Assembly: GCF_963676855.1 (NCBI RefSeq)
Contig: NZ_OY781460.1
Span: 3,469,606-3,533,605 of the forward strand
Origin: an uncultured Anaeromusa sp.
GTDB taxonomy: Bacteria > Bacillota > Negativicutes > Anaeromusales > Anaeromusaceae
Direction: 5' to 3'
Length of the DNA: 64,000 nt
Shown here: piece after piece, positions 1 through 7,800 of the stretch
Position numbering within the stretch: the stretch's first letter is position 1
Layout of the letters: every line of letters starts with the position of its first letter
Translations under genes and position numbers: made by a program
The notes under the pieces: model-generated
What the model was told of the DNA's origin: nothing
Seen by the model: the letters and a program-made list of their open reading frames with translations, nothing else
Database searches by the model: none

Positions 1-399
1 ATTCTTTATTTTTTGCGAATAAAAGCCAATCGGCTCGACATGCACCTTGGCAACGGAAACAAAGTCATAGCCCTTTTCTTTGGCCACCGAATCAAGATAC
101 GGAATATGTTGGAAATAGTTTGCGTCAATTTGCTTGTCCTTCAAAGATGGATTCAATTGGTCTTCATTGTCAGGCACGATGACTTCCAGATTAATGCCTT
201 CCTGCTTTAGCTTAGGCTTAATAAAATTCAAAATCTCCGCATGCGGCACAGAGGCGGCTCCCACTTTAACGGTTATTTCCGCTTTTCCCGTTCCTTTAGC
301 ATCCTCTTTCTTAGCGCCGCCGCATCCTCCTACAATCCCCACGGCCAACGATAGCGACAACGCGGCTACTACTAGCTTCCACCGACGACTTTGCAACAT
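1..399 (-). CDS. metQ: Methionine ABC transporter substrate-binding lipoprotein MetQ (partial)
   Basis: Lipoprotein that should bind methionine outside the inner membrane and deliver it to the MetNI importer. The start at 399 follows an AGAGGAG site. A signal peptide of about 25 residues ends in the lipobox VGGC, and the mature part opens as an NLPA-family protein (VGAASVPHAEIL, then NYFQHIPYLD, the cleft-forming region). The gene runs off the left edge, so only about 133 residues are visible. It lies 14 bases after metI and completes metN-metI-metQ. The family also binds D-methionine and related compounds, so exact ligand choice is inferred. Confidence 0.9.
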   Translation of the reverse strand, partial: MLQSRRWKLVVAALSLSLAVGIVGGCGGAKKEDAKGTGKAEITVKVGAASVPHAEILNFIKPKLKQEGINLEVIVPDNEDQLNPSLKDKQIDANYFQHIPYLDSVAKEKGYDFVSVAKVHVEPIGFYSQKIKN

Positions 400-413
400 A
401 TCCGACACTCCTC

Positions 414-1082
414 TTAATCAAATTTATACCGTTTGCGATTAATGCGCCTGGCTGCTAAGTCACCTCCCCACTGGATTGCTTGTACAAGAATCACCAAAAT
501 CACAATCGTCGTCAACATGACATCATCCCGGAATCGCAAATAGCCGAAACGAATGGCCAAGCTGCCAAGCCCTCCGGCGCCAATGGCTCCGGCAATCGCT
601 GTAAAGCCGATGATGGCGATAATGGCAATCGTAACCCCGCGAATCAGCGACGGCAGTGCTTCCGGTATCAAAACCCGGATAATGATTGTCCAAGGAGTCG
701 CACCTACCGCCAAAGCTGCTTCAATCTTCCCTATCTGCACTTCTTGCAGACAATTTTCAATAATCCGGGCTAAAAACGGAGCGGCGCCAATGGAAATAGG
801 CACAATCGCCGCATTGGTTCCCAGCGTCGTTCCCACAAGCAGCCTAGACAAAGGCAAGAGAACCACAATAAGAATAATAGAAGGAAACGACCTAACAATA
901 TTGATCACCGTGTCAAACACCTTATTAAAGCGAGGCGCTTCCAGCACATGCCCTTTTTGCGAAACTACCAGAAGAACCCCTAATGGCAAGCCAATGAGCG
1001 CTGCGAAAAACGTGGATAGCAGCACCATATACAAGGTTTCGCCAGAGCCGACCAACAACAAATCTAACAAATCATCGCTCAA
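414..1082 (-). CDS. metI: Methionine ABC transporter permease MetI
   Basis: Inner-membrane subunit of the MetNIQ methionine importer. The 222 residues match the usual MetI length, with five or six hydrophobic segments. The cytoplasmic coupling (EAA) loop lies near residues 120-146 and contains [10 protein letters not shown] and IPEALP, which dock on the MetN ATPase. The start overlaps the end of metN by four bases, implying translational coupling, and metQ follows immediately. Nothing looks broken. Confidence 0.93.
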   Translation of the reverse strand: MSDDLLDLLLVGSGETLYMVLLSTFFAALIGLPLGVLLVVSQKGHVLEAPRFNKVFDTVINIVRSFPSIILIVVLLPLSRLLVGTTLGTNAAIVPISIGAAPFLARIIENCLQEVQIGKIEAALAVGATPWTIIIRVLIPEALPSLIRGVTIAIIAIIGFTAIAGAIGAGGLGSLAIRFGYLRFRDDVMLTTIVILVILVQAIQWGGDLAARRINRKRYKFD

Positions 1083-1858
1083 ATCCCTTCCCCCTCTCGA
1101 AAGATGCGTTTAGCCTGAAAGCCTTCTAAGATATTGATAAAGCTTTTTGCGGTATCGCTTTCGGGATTAAAGAAAAACTTTTCTACGGTTCCTTTTTCTA
1201 CAATCTGCCCGCGTTCCATCACCGCCATATTGTTGCAAATATGCTTCAACACATCCAGTTCATGGGTGATCAGTACGATGGTCAGTCCTAGCTTCTCATT
1301 GATGCTTTTCAACAACTCTAGGATGGAATAGGTTGTCTGCGGATCCAGCGCTGACGTAGCTTCATCGCTCAAAAGCACTGTCGGCTCATTCGATAGGGCT
1401 CTTGCAATGCCGACGCGCTGCTTTTGGCCGCCGCTCAATTGCAAAGGATATGCATTCGCCTTATCCTGCAGCCCAACCAACTCAAGAATTTCCTCCACGC
1501 GGGCCCGGATTTGCGCTTTGGGGTAGCCCGAAACTTCTAATGGAAAGGCGACATTTTCAAAGACCGTTTTAGCGTCAAGCAAGTTAAACTGCTGAAAAAT
1601 CATGCCGATTTTTCTCCGGGCCAGCCGCAGCTGCCCCTTGTCTAGAGCGGTAATTTCCTGACCATCAATGATTATTGACCCTGAATCCGGCTCCTCTAAC
1701 CGGTTTAGGCAACGCACCAAGGTAGACTTGCCAGCACCGCTGAAACCGATAATGCCAAAGATGTCTCCTGCTTCAATCTCCAAGCTTACATCCTGCAATG
1801 CCTGTACTTTGGCTTGCGGCGTGCTATATACTTTGCTTACATTTTTAACGGCAATCAT
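1079..1858 (-). CDS. metN: Methionine ABC transporter ATP-binding protein MetN, short form
   Basis: ATPase that powers methionine import. Walker A is GFSGAGKST near residue 38, the signature is LSGGQKQR, and Walker B is [12 protein letters not shown]. The first half is typical MetN. At 259 residues it is about 80 shorter than classical MetN (roughly 340): it stops soon after the nucleotide-binding domain and lacks the C-terminal NIL/ACT-like domain by which methionine inhibits the E. coli transporter. Control may therefore fall to the leader element at 1892-1957 instead. First gene of metNIQ. Confidence 0.92.
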   Translation of the reverse strand: MIAVKNVSKVYSTPQAKVQALQDVSLEIEAGDIFGIIGFSGAGKSTLVRCLNRLEEPDSGSIIIDGQEITALDKGQLRLARRKIGMIFQQFNLLDAKTVFENVAFPLEVSGYPKAQIRARVEEILELVGLQDKANAYPLQLSGGQKQRVGIARALSNEPTVLLSDEATSALDPQTTYSILELLKSINEKLGLTIVLITHELDVLKHICNNMAVMERGQIVEKGTVEKFFFNPESDTAKSFINILEGFQAKRIFREGEGI

Positions 1859-1891
1859 AGTTCCGCTCCTTCGCTTCCTGATTTTTCAACA

Positions 1892-1957
1892 GAAAAAGCC
1901 GCTGATACACCCCCTTAAAGGATGAAGCAGCAGCCTTTGTTTTTACAATCAGCTGAC
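1892..1957 (-). promoter_or_regulatory. Sulfur-regulon leader/attenuator motif, copy before metN
   Basis: On the minus strand it reads CAGCTGAT, a small hairpin (TTGT/ACAA around an A loop), then AAAGGC opening a long imperfect hairpin that closes with GGCTTTTT. It sits between the stop of the methyltransferase gene at 2002 and metN. It belongs to the 13-copy family. The ligand or binding factor is unknown. Confidence 0.7.
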
Positions 1958-2001
1958 GATTTCATTGTTATAAAATGATTCCGTTTTCACGACGCAGAAG
2001 C

Positions 2002-3042
2002 TCAGGCCGCGCTCTTTTGCCACTGCCGTCCTATGGCAAAAAAAGTCTGCAGATTTTCTAGAGGCACCCGAGCCGGCACGTCGCAGCCGGGCATCAAGAC
2101 AAAGCGCGGCCAATTTCCCGCTTCTTGTAAAATTCTGGTGGTCTCACGAGCAATACTATCGGGAGTCCCTTCCCGCAGCAGCACCGGATTCAAATTGCCT
2201 GCCAACGCGGTACGTCCAGCCAATTCATGGGCGGCTTTACTCAAATCCACCTTGAAGTCTACCGAAAGCAAATCCACGCCCAAGTCCGGCGCTAATCCTA
2301 CACGGTCCTGTATATTGCCGCAAATATGCAGGGCAATCAGCGCGCCGTCTTGTTTCAGCCGAGCAATCAGCTTCTGCAGATACGGCGCTACGAATTCGTC
2401 AAAATGCCTGCGGGAGATCAAATCTCCCGACGCCGTAGGTTCGGCAATAGAAATCAGTTTAGCGCCCCGAACAATAGCTGGCGCCAGATACTGATAGCAG
2501 AGTTCGGTAATAAAATCCAAAAGCGCCCTAATTCCCGCCTTATCTTTATAAAGACCGCCCAGCAAATTTTCAACGCCATAAAACTGTCCCGCCAACGTAA
2601 ACGGTCCCCAACTGGAAGTACCAATCAGATACTCAGCACCGCTGCGCTGATTCACTTCCTGAATCATTTGGCGCACGGAAACAATCCAGGGATGCTTGTC
2701 CAACAAAGAAACCTCCGCCTTGTCCAAATCAGCCAGGCTGGCAAAAGCCGATTGTATAATGTCGATGTTGCCGTGTTCGCGAAATTTTAGTTTGCCGCCA
2801 AACACATGCACCGGTAGATTATGATACCCGGATCCGGGCCAGATGATGTCCGATTGCACCGTTTGATTTACCTCCTCCAGAACCGGCGCTGCCAATTCCG
2901 GCTTTTCCAGGACATCTTTCAAATCCAAACCTTTTTGCAAAAACGACCAGGTCCCGCCGGACAGCAATGCCACCGGCAGCCGCCCCGACGGCTGCGCTTC
3001 TGTTGGTTGAATCACCGACAAAATCGTTTTACGCGAACTCAT
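2002..3042 (-). CDS. UroD/MtaA-family zinc-dependent methyltransferase
   Basis: Cobalamin-linked methyltransferase of the uroporphyrinogen-decarboxylase fold (MtaA/CmuA/MtsA branch), 346 residues. The family's zinc ligands are visible: HIC near residue 243 (ALHICGN) and a late cysteine in MPGCDVP, the H-x-C...C pattern that activates a thiol or thioether sulfur. True UroD would not carry it. It is the most divergent of four paralogues here and is set apart from the others by an ABC importer. The start follows AAGGAGGAG. Methyl donor or acceptor cannot be read from sequence; context (metNIQ, organosulfur importer) suggests a methylated sulfur compound or homocysteine. Confidence 0.75.
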   Translation of the reverse strand: MSSRKTILSVIQPTEAQPSGRLPVALLSGGTWSFLQKGLDLKDVLEKPELAAPVLEEVNQTVQSDIIWPGSGYHNLPVHVFGGKLKFREHGNIDIIQSAFASLADLDKAEVSLLDKHPWIVSVRQMIQEVNQRSGAEYLIGTSSWGPFTLAGQFYGVENLLGGLYKDKAGIRALLDFITELCYQYLAPAIVRGAKLISIAEPTASGDLISRRHFDEFVAPYLQKLIARLKQDGALIALHICGNIQDRVGLAPDLGVDLLSVDFKVDLSKAAHELAGRTALAGNLNPVLLREGTPDSIARETTRILQEAGNWPRFVLMPGCDVPARVPLENLQTFFAIGRQWQKSAA

Positions 3043-3117
3043 AACAACTCCTCCTTCGCCTTTTGCTTTTTCCCCCGCAAGCTAACACAACTGCCAATTC
3101 GCCTACCAGTTGTTATT

Positions 3118-3216
3118 TCAAGATAGTATTTTATAGTACTCTAATACAATAGCAAGACTAAATCCAAGCAGCGCCAACAACAACCATGGCGGCCGCATAT
3201 TCTTTATTTTTCGCAT
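3118..3216 (-). CDS. Possible 32-residue single-span membrane protein
   Basis: A short open frame begins with ATG two bases after the TGA of the permease gene at 3219. It encodes a basic N-terminus (MRKIKNMRPP), one hydrophobic span (WLLLALLGFSLAIVLEYY) and a short tail. The orientation and tight spacing suggest translation by re-initiation and an accessory role at the ABC importer. The ribosome-binding site is weak (GGCGGG) and there is no family match I recognise, so it may be chance. Confidence 0.35.
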   Translation of the reverse strand: MRKIKNMRPPWLLLALLGFSLAIVLEYYKILS

Positions 3217-3218
3217 CG

Positions 3219-3971
3219 TCAGTCCCGCCGCACCGGCCGCCAACGCAGCAAATAGGCCTGCAAGGCATTGTAAAAGACTAACAATACTGAAACTACAGCG
3301 CCAATGACCACAATGCCAGCCACCACGCGAGGGTAATCGGCAAAATCGGCAAAGTTTTTTACGTACCACCCTAAGCCGCTGGTAGCGCCGATCATTTCAG
3401 CAGCAGTAAGCAGAATAAAGGACATAACCAAGCTAATCATGCCTCCGGCAAAAATTTGCGGCAACGCTCCCGGCAGCAAAATGCGCCAAAGCATCGTCAC
3501 CTGACTAACTCCTAAAGTACGCGCTGAATAAAGAAGTCCTCTTTCCACACCCCTTACGCCAATAACCGTATTTAAGAAGAGCGGCCAAAAAGCGCCGATG
3601 AAAATAATGAAAATGGAGGCCCCCTGAAAGGTCGGCAGCAAGGCAATAGCATAAGGTATGTATACAATGGGAGGTACTGGGCCCAGAAGATTCATTAACG
3701 GCTCTGATACTTCATACAGTCTGCGGTACCATCCCACCACCAAGCCTAAAGGAATAGCCGTAATTACCGCTAACAAGCCTCCTCCTATCAGCAAGACAAA
3801 GGAACTGCGCAGGCTTTCCAGAAAGAGCGCCCGATCCTCCCACAACAGTCCGGCCACTGTCTCTGGCGAGGGATACAGCAAGGTGTCAAGATTGCCAAAT
3901 TGCGTAAACCCTTTCCACAACGCCAAAATAATAACCACTAAAACCACTCGGTCTTTTGTTTTGCGCGTCAT
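3219..3971 (-). CDS. SsuC/TauC-type ABC importer permease
   Basis: Inner-membrane permease of an organosulfur/nitrate/taurine-type importer, 250 residues with about six membrane spans. The coupling loop near residues 150-180 contains SARTLGVSQVTMLWRILLP, typical of the SsuC branch. The start overlaps the ATPase gene by four bases (3968-3971). With the ATPase and the lipoprotein at 4847 it forms a complete SsuABC-like system placed among corrinoid methyltransferase genes. Substrate is not determined by sequence; an organosulfur compound is the contextual guess. Confidence 0.85.
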   Translation of the reverse strand: MTRKTKDRVVLVVIILALWKGFTQFGNLDTLLYPSPETVAGLLWEDRALFLESLRSSFVLLIGGGLLAVITAIPLGLVVGWYRRLYEVSEPLMNLLGPVPPIVYIPYAIALLPTFQGASIFIIFIGAFWPLFLNTVIGVRGVERGLLYSARTLGVSQVTMLWRILLPGALPQIFAGGMISLVMSFILLTAAEMIGATSGLGWYVKNFADFADYPRVVAGIVVIGAVVSVLLVFYNALQAYLLRWRPVRRD

Positions 3972-4756
3972 ATGCCGCTCCCTCCTTCTACGGTTGTGAG
4001 TTCATCGAGCAAATCATTTTGCAACAAAGCCAGCAATTCATTACGCAAAGCAATGTACGATTTATCTCTTGTTAAATGATAGCGATTGCGGGGTCGTTCG
4101 TAGGGAACTTCGACTTCCTTGAGTACCTTTCCAGGACCAGGCGTAAAAACAATAACCCGATCAGCCAAGTAAATGGCTTCTTCAATATCATGTGTCACAA
4201 TGACAATGGTTTTCTTTTCCGCCCCTTCCTGCCACAAACGCAGTAGCAAGTCCTGCAAACGAATACGATTGCGGGCATCGACGGCGCCAAAGGGTTCGTC
4301 AAGAAGGTATACCGGCGCGCCAAGAGCAAAGGCTCTGGCAATGGCTACACGCTGCCGCATACCGCCGGAAAGAGAACTCGGATATTGGTGAGCCGCCTCA
4401 GCAATACCAACTTGATTCAAAAAATCCTTAGCCTTCTTTTTATCTTTAATGCCAACCTGTTCTAAGGCAAAACGAATGTTTTCCTCTGCCGTCATCCAGG
4501 GAAATAGAGAGTATTCTTGAAAAACAACGGCCCGGTCGAGACCAGGGCCTGTAATCGGCTCTCCACGCAATTTAATACTTCCAGCGTTTGCTTGAGTCAG
4601 ACCCGCTAGCAAAGAAAGCGTGGTGCTTTTGCCGCAGCCGCTGGGACCGACAATCGCCACTAGTTCTCCTGGCGCCACATGAAAAGAAACATCTTCCAAC
4701 GCCAACGCTTCCGTGTTTTTATCATAACGCAATGATACATTCTCCAACTGCAGCAC
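3968..4756 (-). CDS. SsuB/TauB-type ABC importer ATPase
   Basis: ATPase of the importer, 262 residues. Walker A GPSGCGKST, signature LSGGMRQR and Walker B YLLDEPFGAVD are intact. An upstream in-frame GTG at 4831 would add 25 residues, but that extension is only an intercistronic hairpin. The GTG at 4756 is preferred because AAGGAGGGG lies seven bases before it and the product then starts like other SsuB proteins (LQLENVSLRY). Lies between the binding-protein gene and the permease. Confidence 0.87.
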   Translation of the reverse strand: MLQLENVSLRYDKNTEALALEDVSFHVAPGELVAIVGPSGCGKSTTLSLLAGLTQANAGSIKLRGEPITGPGLDRAVVFQEYSLFPWMTAEENIRFALEQVGIKDKKKAKDFLNQVGIAEAAHQYPSSLSGGMRQRVAIARAFALGAPVYLLDEPFGAVDARNRIRLQDLLLRLWQEGAEKKTIVIVTHDIEEAIYLADRVIVFTPGPGKVLKEVEVPYERPRNRYHLTRDKSYIALRNELLALLQNDLLDELTTVEGGSGI

Positions 4757-4775
4757 AATCGGCCCCTCCTTTTCA

Positions 4776-4814
4776 GCATGGCCCGGTTCGAATTTTGACC
4801 GAGTCGGACCATGC
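4776..4814 (-). other. Intercistronic hairpin after the binding-protein gene
   Basis: Two stacked six-base-pair stems (GCATGG/CCATGC and CTCGGT/ACCGGG) separated by a five-base bulge lie between the binding-protein stop and the ATPase ribosome-binding site. No T-run follows on the minus strand, so it is not a terminator there. Such hairpins often protect the upstream mRNA and raise binding-protein levels over the membrane subunits. Confidence 0.5.
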
Positions 4815-4846
4815 TTTTTCCATAGAATCACCCAGGCAATACATCT

Positions 4847-5905
4847 TTATTGATCATTGACAGCATAGTCTTTTTCCAGTTGCAAATAGGTCTTGTTGTT
4901 CGGCTCTTTCGCCAACAATTCTTTTAGCGCCTGATGATAAATTTCCGCATTGACAAACTTGGCAATATCAATATCGCTTTGAATATAGCCAGCTGTTTTC
5001 ATCGCCGCCCAAAAAGCGGTAAAACGTTTTTTATCCGGATCCGGAATACTTTGGATATGACCGCTATAGGTTGCTTTCTTAATCAATTCCTTGTCTAATT
5101 TTACGTATTTGCTGATGATGTCTACCGTCTCATCCTGATGGTTTAGATAGTAGTCATAGGCGCGGATATGAGCCCGGCTTAAGCGCACATACGCATCTGG
5201 ATTACTCTGCACCTTATCCGCCAACGCCACTACGCGGCAGCAAGTATGACCCGCCATATACTCGGACGACCATTCCACGATCTGCATACCTTGCTTTTCC
5301 GCCATTTCCGAAAAAGGAACCCATATATTTCCTGCATCAACACTGCCCTTTTTCACTGCTTCCAGCACAGCCGTAGGATTATCAAACTCTTGAATATTTA
5401 CTTGCGTTTTCCAATCAATCCCTGCTTTCGTCATAGCAGAGCGCCACACAGCATCACCGGTAGCCAGGCGCACTGTCGCCACTTTGGCGCCGACAAAGCC
5501 CTGAATGTTTTTAAAGCGTTCCGCATTTTCCGGTTTGGCAATAATAGCATGCCCTTCGCTTTGCATGCCGCCAATCACCGTAAAAGGAGTTCCTTTGGCA
5601 ATGAAGGTCTGAGGACCTGCTGTACCAAAAGCCCCTACGTCTAATTTGCCGCTTTTGATAGCGTTCAGCCCTTCACCGCCATTGGTGAATTGAAACATAG
5701 AAACATCCAAGCCCTCTTGCTCATAAAATCCTTTTTCTTTTGCCACAAAGAAAAGCACATCTCCTATGGCCGGCAAATACCCAATATTTAATTTGATTTT
5801 TTCACCACTTGGCGCTGCGTCACTGCCGCTTTTTTGACTACCGCAGCCGCTGATAAGAAGTGCCATCGCCACCAAGGCTAGGATCACCAGACGAATTTGT
5901 TTCAT
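4847..5905 (-). CDS. SsuA/TauA-type (NMT1) substrate-binding lipoprotein
   Basis: Ligand-binding protein of the first SsuABC-like importer, 352 residues. A signal peptide ends in the lipobox LISGC, followed by a charged linker and a type II periplasmic-binding fold (LNIGYLPAIGDVLFFVAKEKGFYEQEGLDV region near residue 40). The start overlaps the preceding methyltransferase gene by four bases. The family binds sulfonates, taurine, nitrate or aromatic compounds. No monooxygenase (SsuD/TauD) is nearby, as expected in an anaerobe. Confidence 0.85.
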   Translation of the reverse strand: MKQIRLVILALVAMALLISGCGSQKSGSDAAPSGEKIKLNIGYLPAIGDVLFFVAKEKGFYEQEGLDVSMFQFTNGGEGLNAIKSGKLDVGAFGTAGPQTFIAKGTPFTVIGGMQSEGHAIIAKPENAERFKNIQGFVGAKVATVRLATGDAVWRSAMTKAGIDWKTQVNIQEFDNPTAVLEAVKKGSVDAGNIWVPFSEMAEKQGMQIVEWSSEYMAGHTCCRVVALADKVQSNPDAYVRLSRAHIRAYDYYLNHQDETVDIISKYVKLDKELIKKATYSGHIQSIPDPDKKRFTAFWAAMKTAGYIQSDIDIAKFVNAEIYHQALKELLAKEPNNKTYLQLEKDYAVNDQ

Positions 5906-6975
5906 GCTAATTTCTCCTCTTCTCTTTGGTATTGCCCATGTCTCCGTACCGCTTCCATAAACGCTTGAAGATTTTCTTCCGGCGAAGTAAGGGGCAATAC
6001 GCAGCCCAGTTGTACAATATACCCTTTAGGATTGTCTTTCGCCTGCGCTAGGCCTTTAATAACGTCGGCTTCAACATCCTGCGGCGTGCCCAAATACATG
6101 GCCTCGGTAGGACGCACATTGCCGGCAATCGTAACACGCCCGCCTACTAGCTGCTTCATCAAGGACAAGTCCAATCCGTCTTGCACACTCAAGGCCCCCG
6201 CGCCCGTGTTCGCCATATCTTGCCAAATCTTCGCCGTATTGCCGCAAATATGCAAGGTCGGCGCTGCGCCTCCGATGGTCCGAATGGCTTGAATCAAATC
6301 TCGAGAATAAGGAAAGGCGTATTCGCGGTAATGCTTCGGCGAAATCAAATTTCCTGAAGCTACCGGATCAGAAATGCTGACTAGCGCCCCTAGCGAGTGA
6401 ATTTTACGAATCAACGGCAGCGTACTTGCCAACGCAAAGCGCAAAATCCGATGAGCAAACTCCGGCGCATAGTATAAATCTTTCATAAAGTCCTCTACGC
6501 CACGCAAGGTGGCTGCGGTGCTAAAAGGAGCGCGAATTCCGACAGAGACCGGCACTTCCCCGCCAACTTCGCCTACCAATAGTTCCGCCGCTTCAAAAGC
6601 AGCCTGCAAGTAGGGATCGTCCAGCCGTTCCAATGGGCTCAGACGTTCTAAATCGTCCGGTCCGGCAATCAACCGATCCGTTATGTACGGGGCGGCTTCT
6701 TCCGGATAGACAACGGTCTCGCCTAACGCACGCAACGTAGCAACCCTGATGGATAAGCCTACTTCGTCATAGCCGTATTTGCGGTAAGCTGTTAGCTGAG
6801 ATTCCGCCATTTTTTTTGCGGAGCGATGGTATTCGGCAACAGAAATTCCCGCAACCTTGGCTGCAAAGGGGCCAATAAAAGGATCGCACGGAACCCGGTC
6901 ATACGGTTTTCCCGCGCGCATCGCCGCCAAGCGTTCTTTCGGCGTCAGCCATTCCTTAAAGCCTTGATAAACCAT
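5902..6975 (-). CDS. UroD/MtaA-family methyltransferase, first gene of the importer operon
   Basis: Zinc-dependent corrinoid methyltransferase of 357 residues. Family landmarks: TPKERLAAMRAGKPYDRVPC at the N-terminus, the zinc motif HICG (TLHICGNTAK) and the late cysteine in QLGCVLP. It resembles the paralogue at 10462 more than the one at 2002. Four-base overlap with the lipoprotein gene puts methyl transfer and import in one transcript, suggesting that the imported compound is methylated. Preceded by a leader motif (6999-7058). Confidence 0.8.
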   Translation of the reverse strand: MVYQGFKEWLTPKERLAAMRAGKPYDRVPCDPFIGPFAAKVAGISVAEYHRSAKKMAESQLTAYRKYGYDEVGLSIRVATLRALGETVVYPEEAAPYITDRLIAGPDDLERLSPLERLDDPYLQAAFEAAELLVGEVGGEVPVSVGIRAPFSTAATLRGVEDFMKDLYYAPEFAHRILRFALASTLPLIRKIHSLGALVSISDPVASGNLISPKHYREYAFPYSRDLIQAIRTIGGAAPTLHICGNTAKIWQDMANTGAGALSVQDGLDLSLMKQLVGGRVTIAGNVRPTEAMYLGTPQDVEADVIKGLAQAKDNPKGYIVQLGCVLPLTSPEENLQAFMEAVRRHGQYQREEEKLA

Positions 6976-6998
6976 TAAATTCCACCTCTTTTCTGCAA

Positions 6999-7058
6999 GA
7001 AAGGCTAAAGAAACCCTTCTGCAAAGTTTCTTTAGCCTTCGGTGTTTCCGATCAGCTT
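6999..7058 (-). promoter_or_regulatory. Sulfur-regulon leader/attenuator motif, copy before methyltransferase-ABC operon
   Basis: Minus-strand order is AAGCTGAT, small hairpin CGG-AAACA-CCG, then AAGGCTAAAGAAAC pairing with GTTTCTTTAGCCTT. It begins two bases after the stop of the DUF1847 gene, so there is no room for its own promoter; it must act on read-through transcription. Confidence 0.75.
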
Positions 7059-7060
7059 AT

Positions 7061-7711
7061 TTATTTTTCCTCGTCAAACAAACGCTTATAGTAAAACCCG
7101 CTGGTGTAAAGAGGCGCCGCCGGGTTATGCCCAGTAACGCGGTCTTTGGTAATCAGGCTTGTCACAGGAGCTTTGGAGTATTTGATAAACAACGAATCAT
7201 GGCCCACGCACAAACCGTTAATGACATTCAAATCCGTCTTTTGACGGTTCAATATTTTGGCCTGCAATACAGGATTACAAATACCTTCAAAGCAACCCTT
7301 GGCCACTTTTAGCTCTTCAGGAATACCAATTTCCGTCTTGTCCACAGAGCCGACCTTACATAGTACGCTGTAGCTTTCTAGTCCTTTCGCTTCAAGAATG
7401 CGGCAAAACACCTTGGTTTCCTGAATCAGGCCGACACAGCTGGCAATGCCAATTTTCTTAGCGCCGATGCGTTTAGCAAACTGGATAATCTCTTCCACGC
7501 GAGTCAGTCGCCCGTAATAGGTCCCTTCGATTTCCGCGGCCGCCCGGGCCATTTTGGCAGTCAAACCATTCCCTTGATACAGCTTCACCGCTTCCGCCAA
7601 GTCTTCCTCATTCCCCTGAGTTGTCAGGCAAAATGGTGGAAAGTCTTTTTCTTGCCGAAAACAATTATAAACGCCGCAGTCGCTGCAGCTTAAGCTTTCT
7701 TTTTTGGTCAT
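7061..7711 (-). CDS. DUF1847 cysteine-rich metal-binding protein
   Basis: A 216-residue protein with an N-terminal cysteine cluster (CSDCGVYNC), further cysteines near residues 26-28 and 93, and KVAKGCFEGICNP in the second half. This matches DUF1847, a predicted metal-binding family often found with corrinoid methyltransferases. The biochemical role is not established. It lies after the corrinoid activator gene and before the importer-linked methyltransferase, all on one strand. Confidence 0.75.
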   Translation of the reverse strand: MTKKESLSCSDCGVYNCFRQEKDFPPFCLTTQGNEEDLAEAVKLYQGNGLTAKMARAAAEIEGTYYGRLTRVEEIIQFAKRIGAKKIGIASCVGLIQETKVFCRILEAKGLESYSVLCKVGSVDKTEIGIPEELKVAKGCFEGICNPVLQAKILNRQKTDLNVINGLCVGHDSLFIKYSKAPVTSLITKDRVTGHNPAAPLYTSGFYYKRLFDEEK

Positions 7712-7800
7712 GCTTCTACTCCTTGCCAGCTAAAATTCATACGCAACCATTAGAACCCTAGAACCGTTTTGACGTGAGATGTGGGTAAAGCAGCGGCTCC

